From: Collinsella sp. An307
Lineage (GTDB): Bacteria; Actinomycetota; Coriobacteriia; Coriobacteriales; Coriobacteriaceae
Direction of reading: 5' to 3'
Length of the DNA: 64,000 nucleotides
Assembly (NCBI RefSeq): GCF_002161805.1
Contig: NZ_NFIP01000002.1
Span: 1 to 64,000, forward strand
Below the pieces are notes generated by a model. That model was not told the DNA's origin. It did no database searches and worked only from the letters and a program-made list of their open reading frames with translations. Position 1 is the stretch's first letter. Each line of letters opens with the position of its first letter. Below are positions 63,653 to 64,000 of the stretch, piece after piece. The translations under genes and the position numbers were made by a program.

Positions 63653-64000
63653 CTAGGCGATGCCCTTGGCCGCGAGGATGGCGTCGATGAGGACGGCGAC
63701 GCCGCGGTCGTTGTTGCTCGGCAGCTCAAAGTCGGCGTGCGCGCGCATGTCGGGCGTGGCGTTGGCAACGATAAAGCTGTGACCCGCGGCATCGAGCATC
63801 TCGGTGTCGTTGTAGGTGTCGCCCACCGAGGCGGTCTGCGCAAGGTCGACGCCCAGAAGCTCGCAGAGGTGCGCGAGCCCCGCGCCCTTGTTGACACCGG
63901 GATTCATGAAATCGATCCACTCCACACCCGCGCACGCCACGCATAGGCGCTCGCCAAAGGCGGGCGAGAACACCTCGTCAAAGAGGCGCTTGCTCTCGTT
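63653..64000 (-). CDS. HAD-superfamily hydrolase (Cof type), 5' end outside window
   Basis: The C-terminal part of a Cof-type phosphatase. Visible are the conserved Lys region NPGVNKGAGLAHL and motif IV SVGDTYNDTEMLDAAG with its metal-binding aspartates, then VANATPDMRAHAD. The frame is still open at the window edge, so the catalytic DxD motif and cap domain lie beyond it. Such enzymes dephosphorylate sugar phosphates or similar metabolites. Confidence 0.88.
   Translation of the reverse strand, partial: NESKRLFDEVFSPAFGERLCVACAGVEWIDFMNPGVNKGAGLAHLCELLGVDLAQTASVGDTYNDTEMLDAAGHSFIVANATPDMRAHADFELPSNNDRGVAVLIDAILAAKGIA

Overview
The window is a high-GC, gene-dense chromosome segment that looks like a member of the Coriobacteriia (Actinomycetota), probably Collinsella or a close relative. 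This is inferred from the gap-pgk-tpiA-gpmI-secG glycolytic block, rapZ beside whiA, Tat-type lipoprotein peptide-binding proteins, GGAGG-type ribosome sites, codon use and gene style. No 16S gene is present to prove it.

Layout. 1-250: the end of an rRNA operon (5S plus terminator). 300-5,500: coaE, a lytic transglycosylase, uvrB, a membrane protein and a Mrp-type Fe-S carrier ATPase. 5,500-6,045: a gene-free stretch with a cluster of ~24-bp repeats. 6,046-14,100: two flavoproteins, a Tat-lipoprotein peptide-binding protein, a class I amidotransferase/peptidase, a methyltransferase with an abnormal 5' end, and a tandem acetyltransferase. 14,100-23,400: a Nim-like flavoprotein, an amt-PII pair, two aldo/keto reductases with a divergent LysR regulator, small metabolic genes and two frameshifted genes. 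23,500-32,060: uvrA, an NlpC/P60 hydrolase, ybaK, murJ and uvrC, so with uvrB all three excision-repair nuclease genes lie within 32 kb. 32,180-35,070: a small sialic-acid catabolic set (lyase, ROK kinase, nanE) behind a near-perfect operator-like palindrome. 35,200-37,080: rapZ and whiA without the yvcK that often sits between them. 37,300-43,470: lower glycolysis, interrupted before secG by a REP-associated tyrosine transposase element bracketed by 25-bp inverted repeats. 43,700-51,740: a complete oligopeptide ABC transporter (A-B-C-D-F) plus a third binding protein. 51,860-57,000: four tRNA genes (Leu, Cys, Gly, Val) around a PAS/GAF-SpoIIE phosphatase and a fused STAS-HATPase protein. 57,066-64,000: ogt and a 3-methyladenine glycosylase, an acetyltransferase, a MITE-like element, a membrane protein, a DUF2975/XRE pair, a cysteine desulfidase-family enzyme, an MFS transporter and a partial HAD phosphatase.

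How the genes work together. The main systems are DNA repair (uvrABC, ogt, alkA-like), peptide uptake (opp with three paralogous binding proteins), lower glycolysis, ammonium uptake under PII, salvage of sialic acid into amino sugars, and a partner-switching signalling pair with no sigma factor next to it.

The least explained features are non-coding: the 24-bp repeat cluster at 5.67-5.88 kb, four TTTCC motifs at exact 22-bp spacing before amt, two MITE-like inverted-repeat elements (16.8 and 59.0 kb), the REP/RAYT element, and an AT-rich upstream element shared by all three tRNA promoters.
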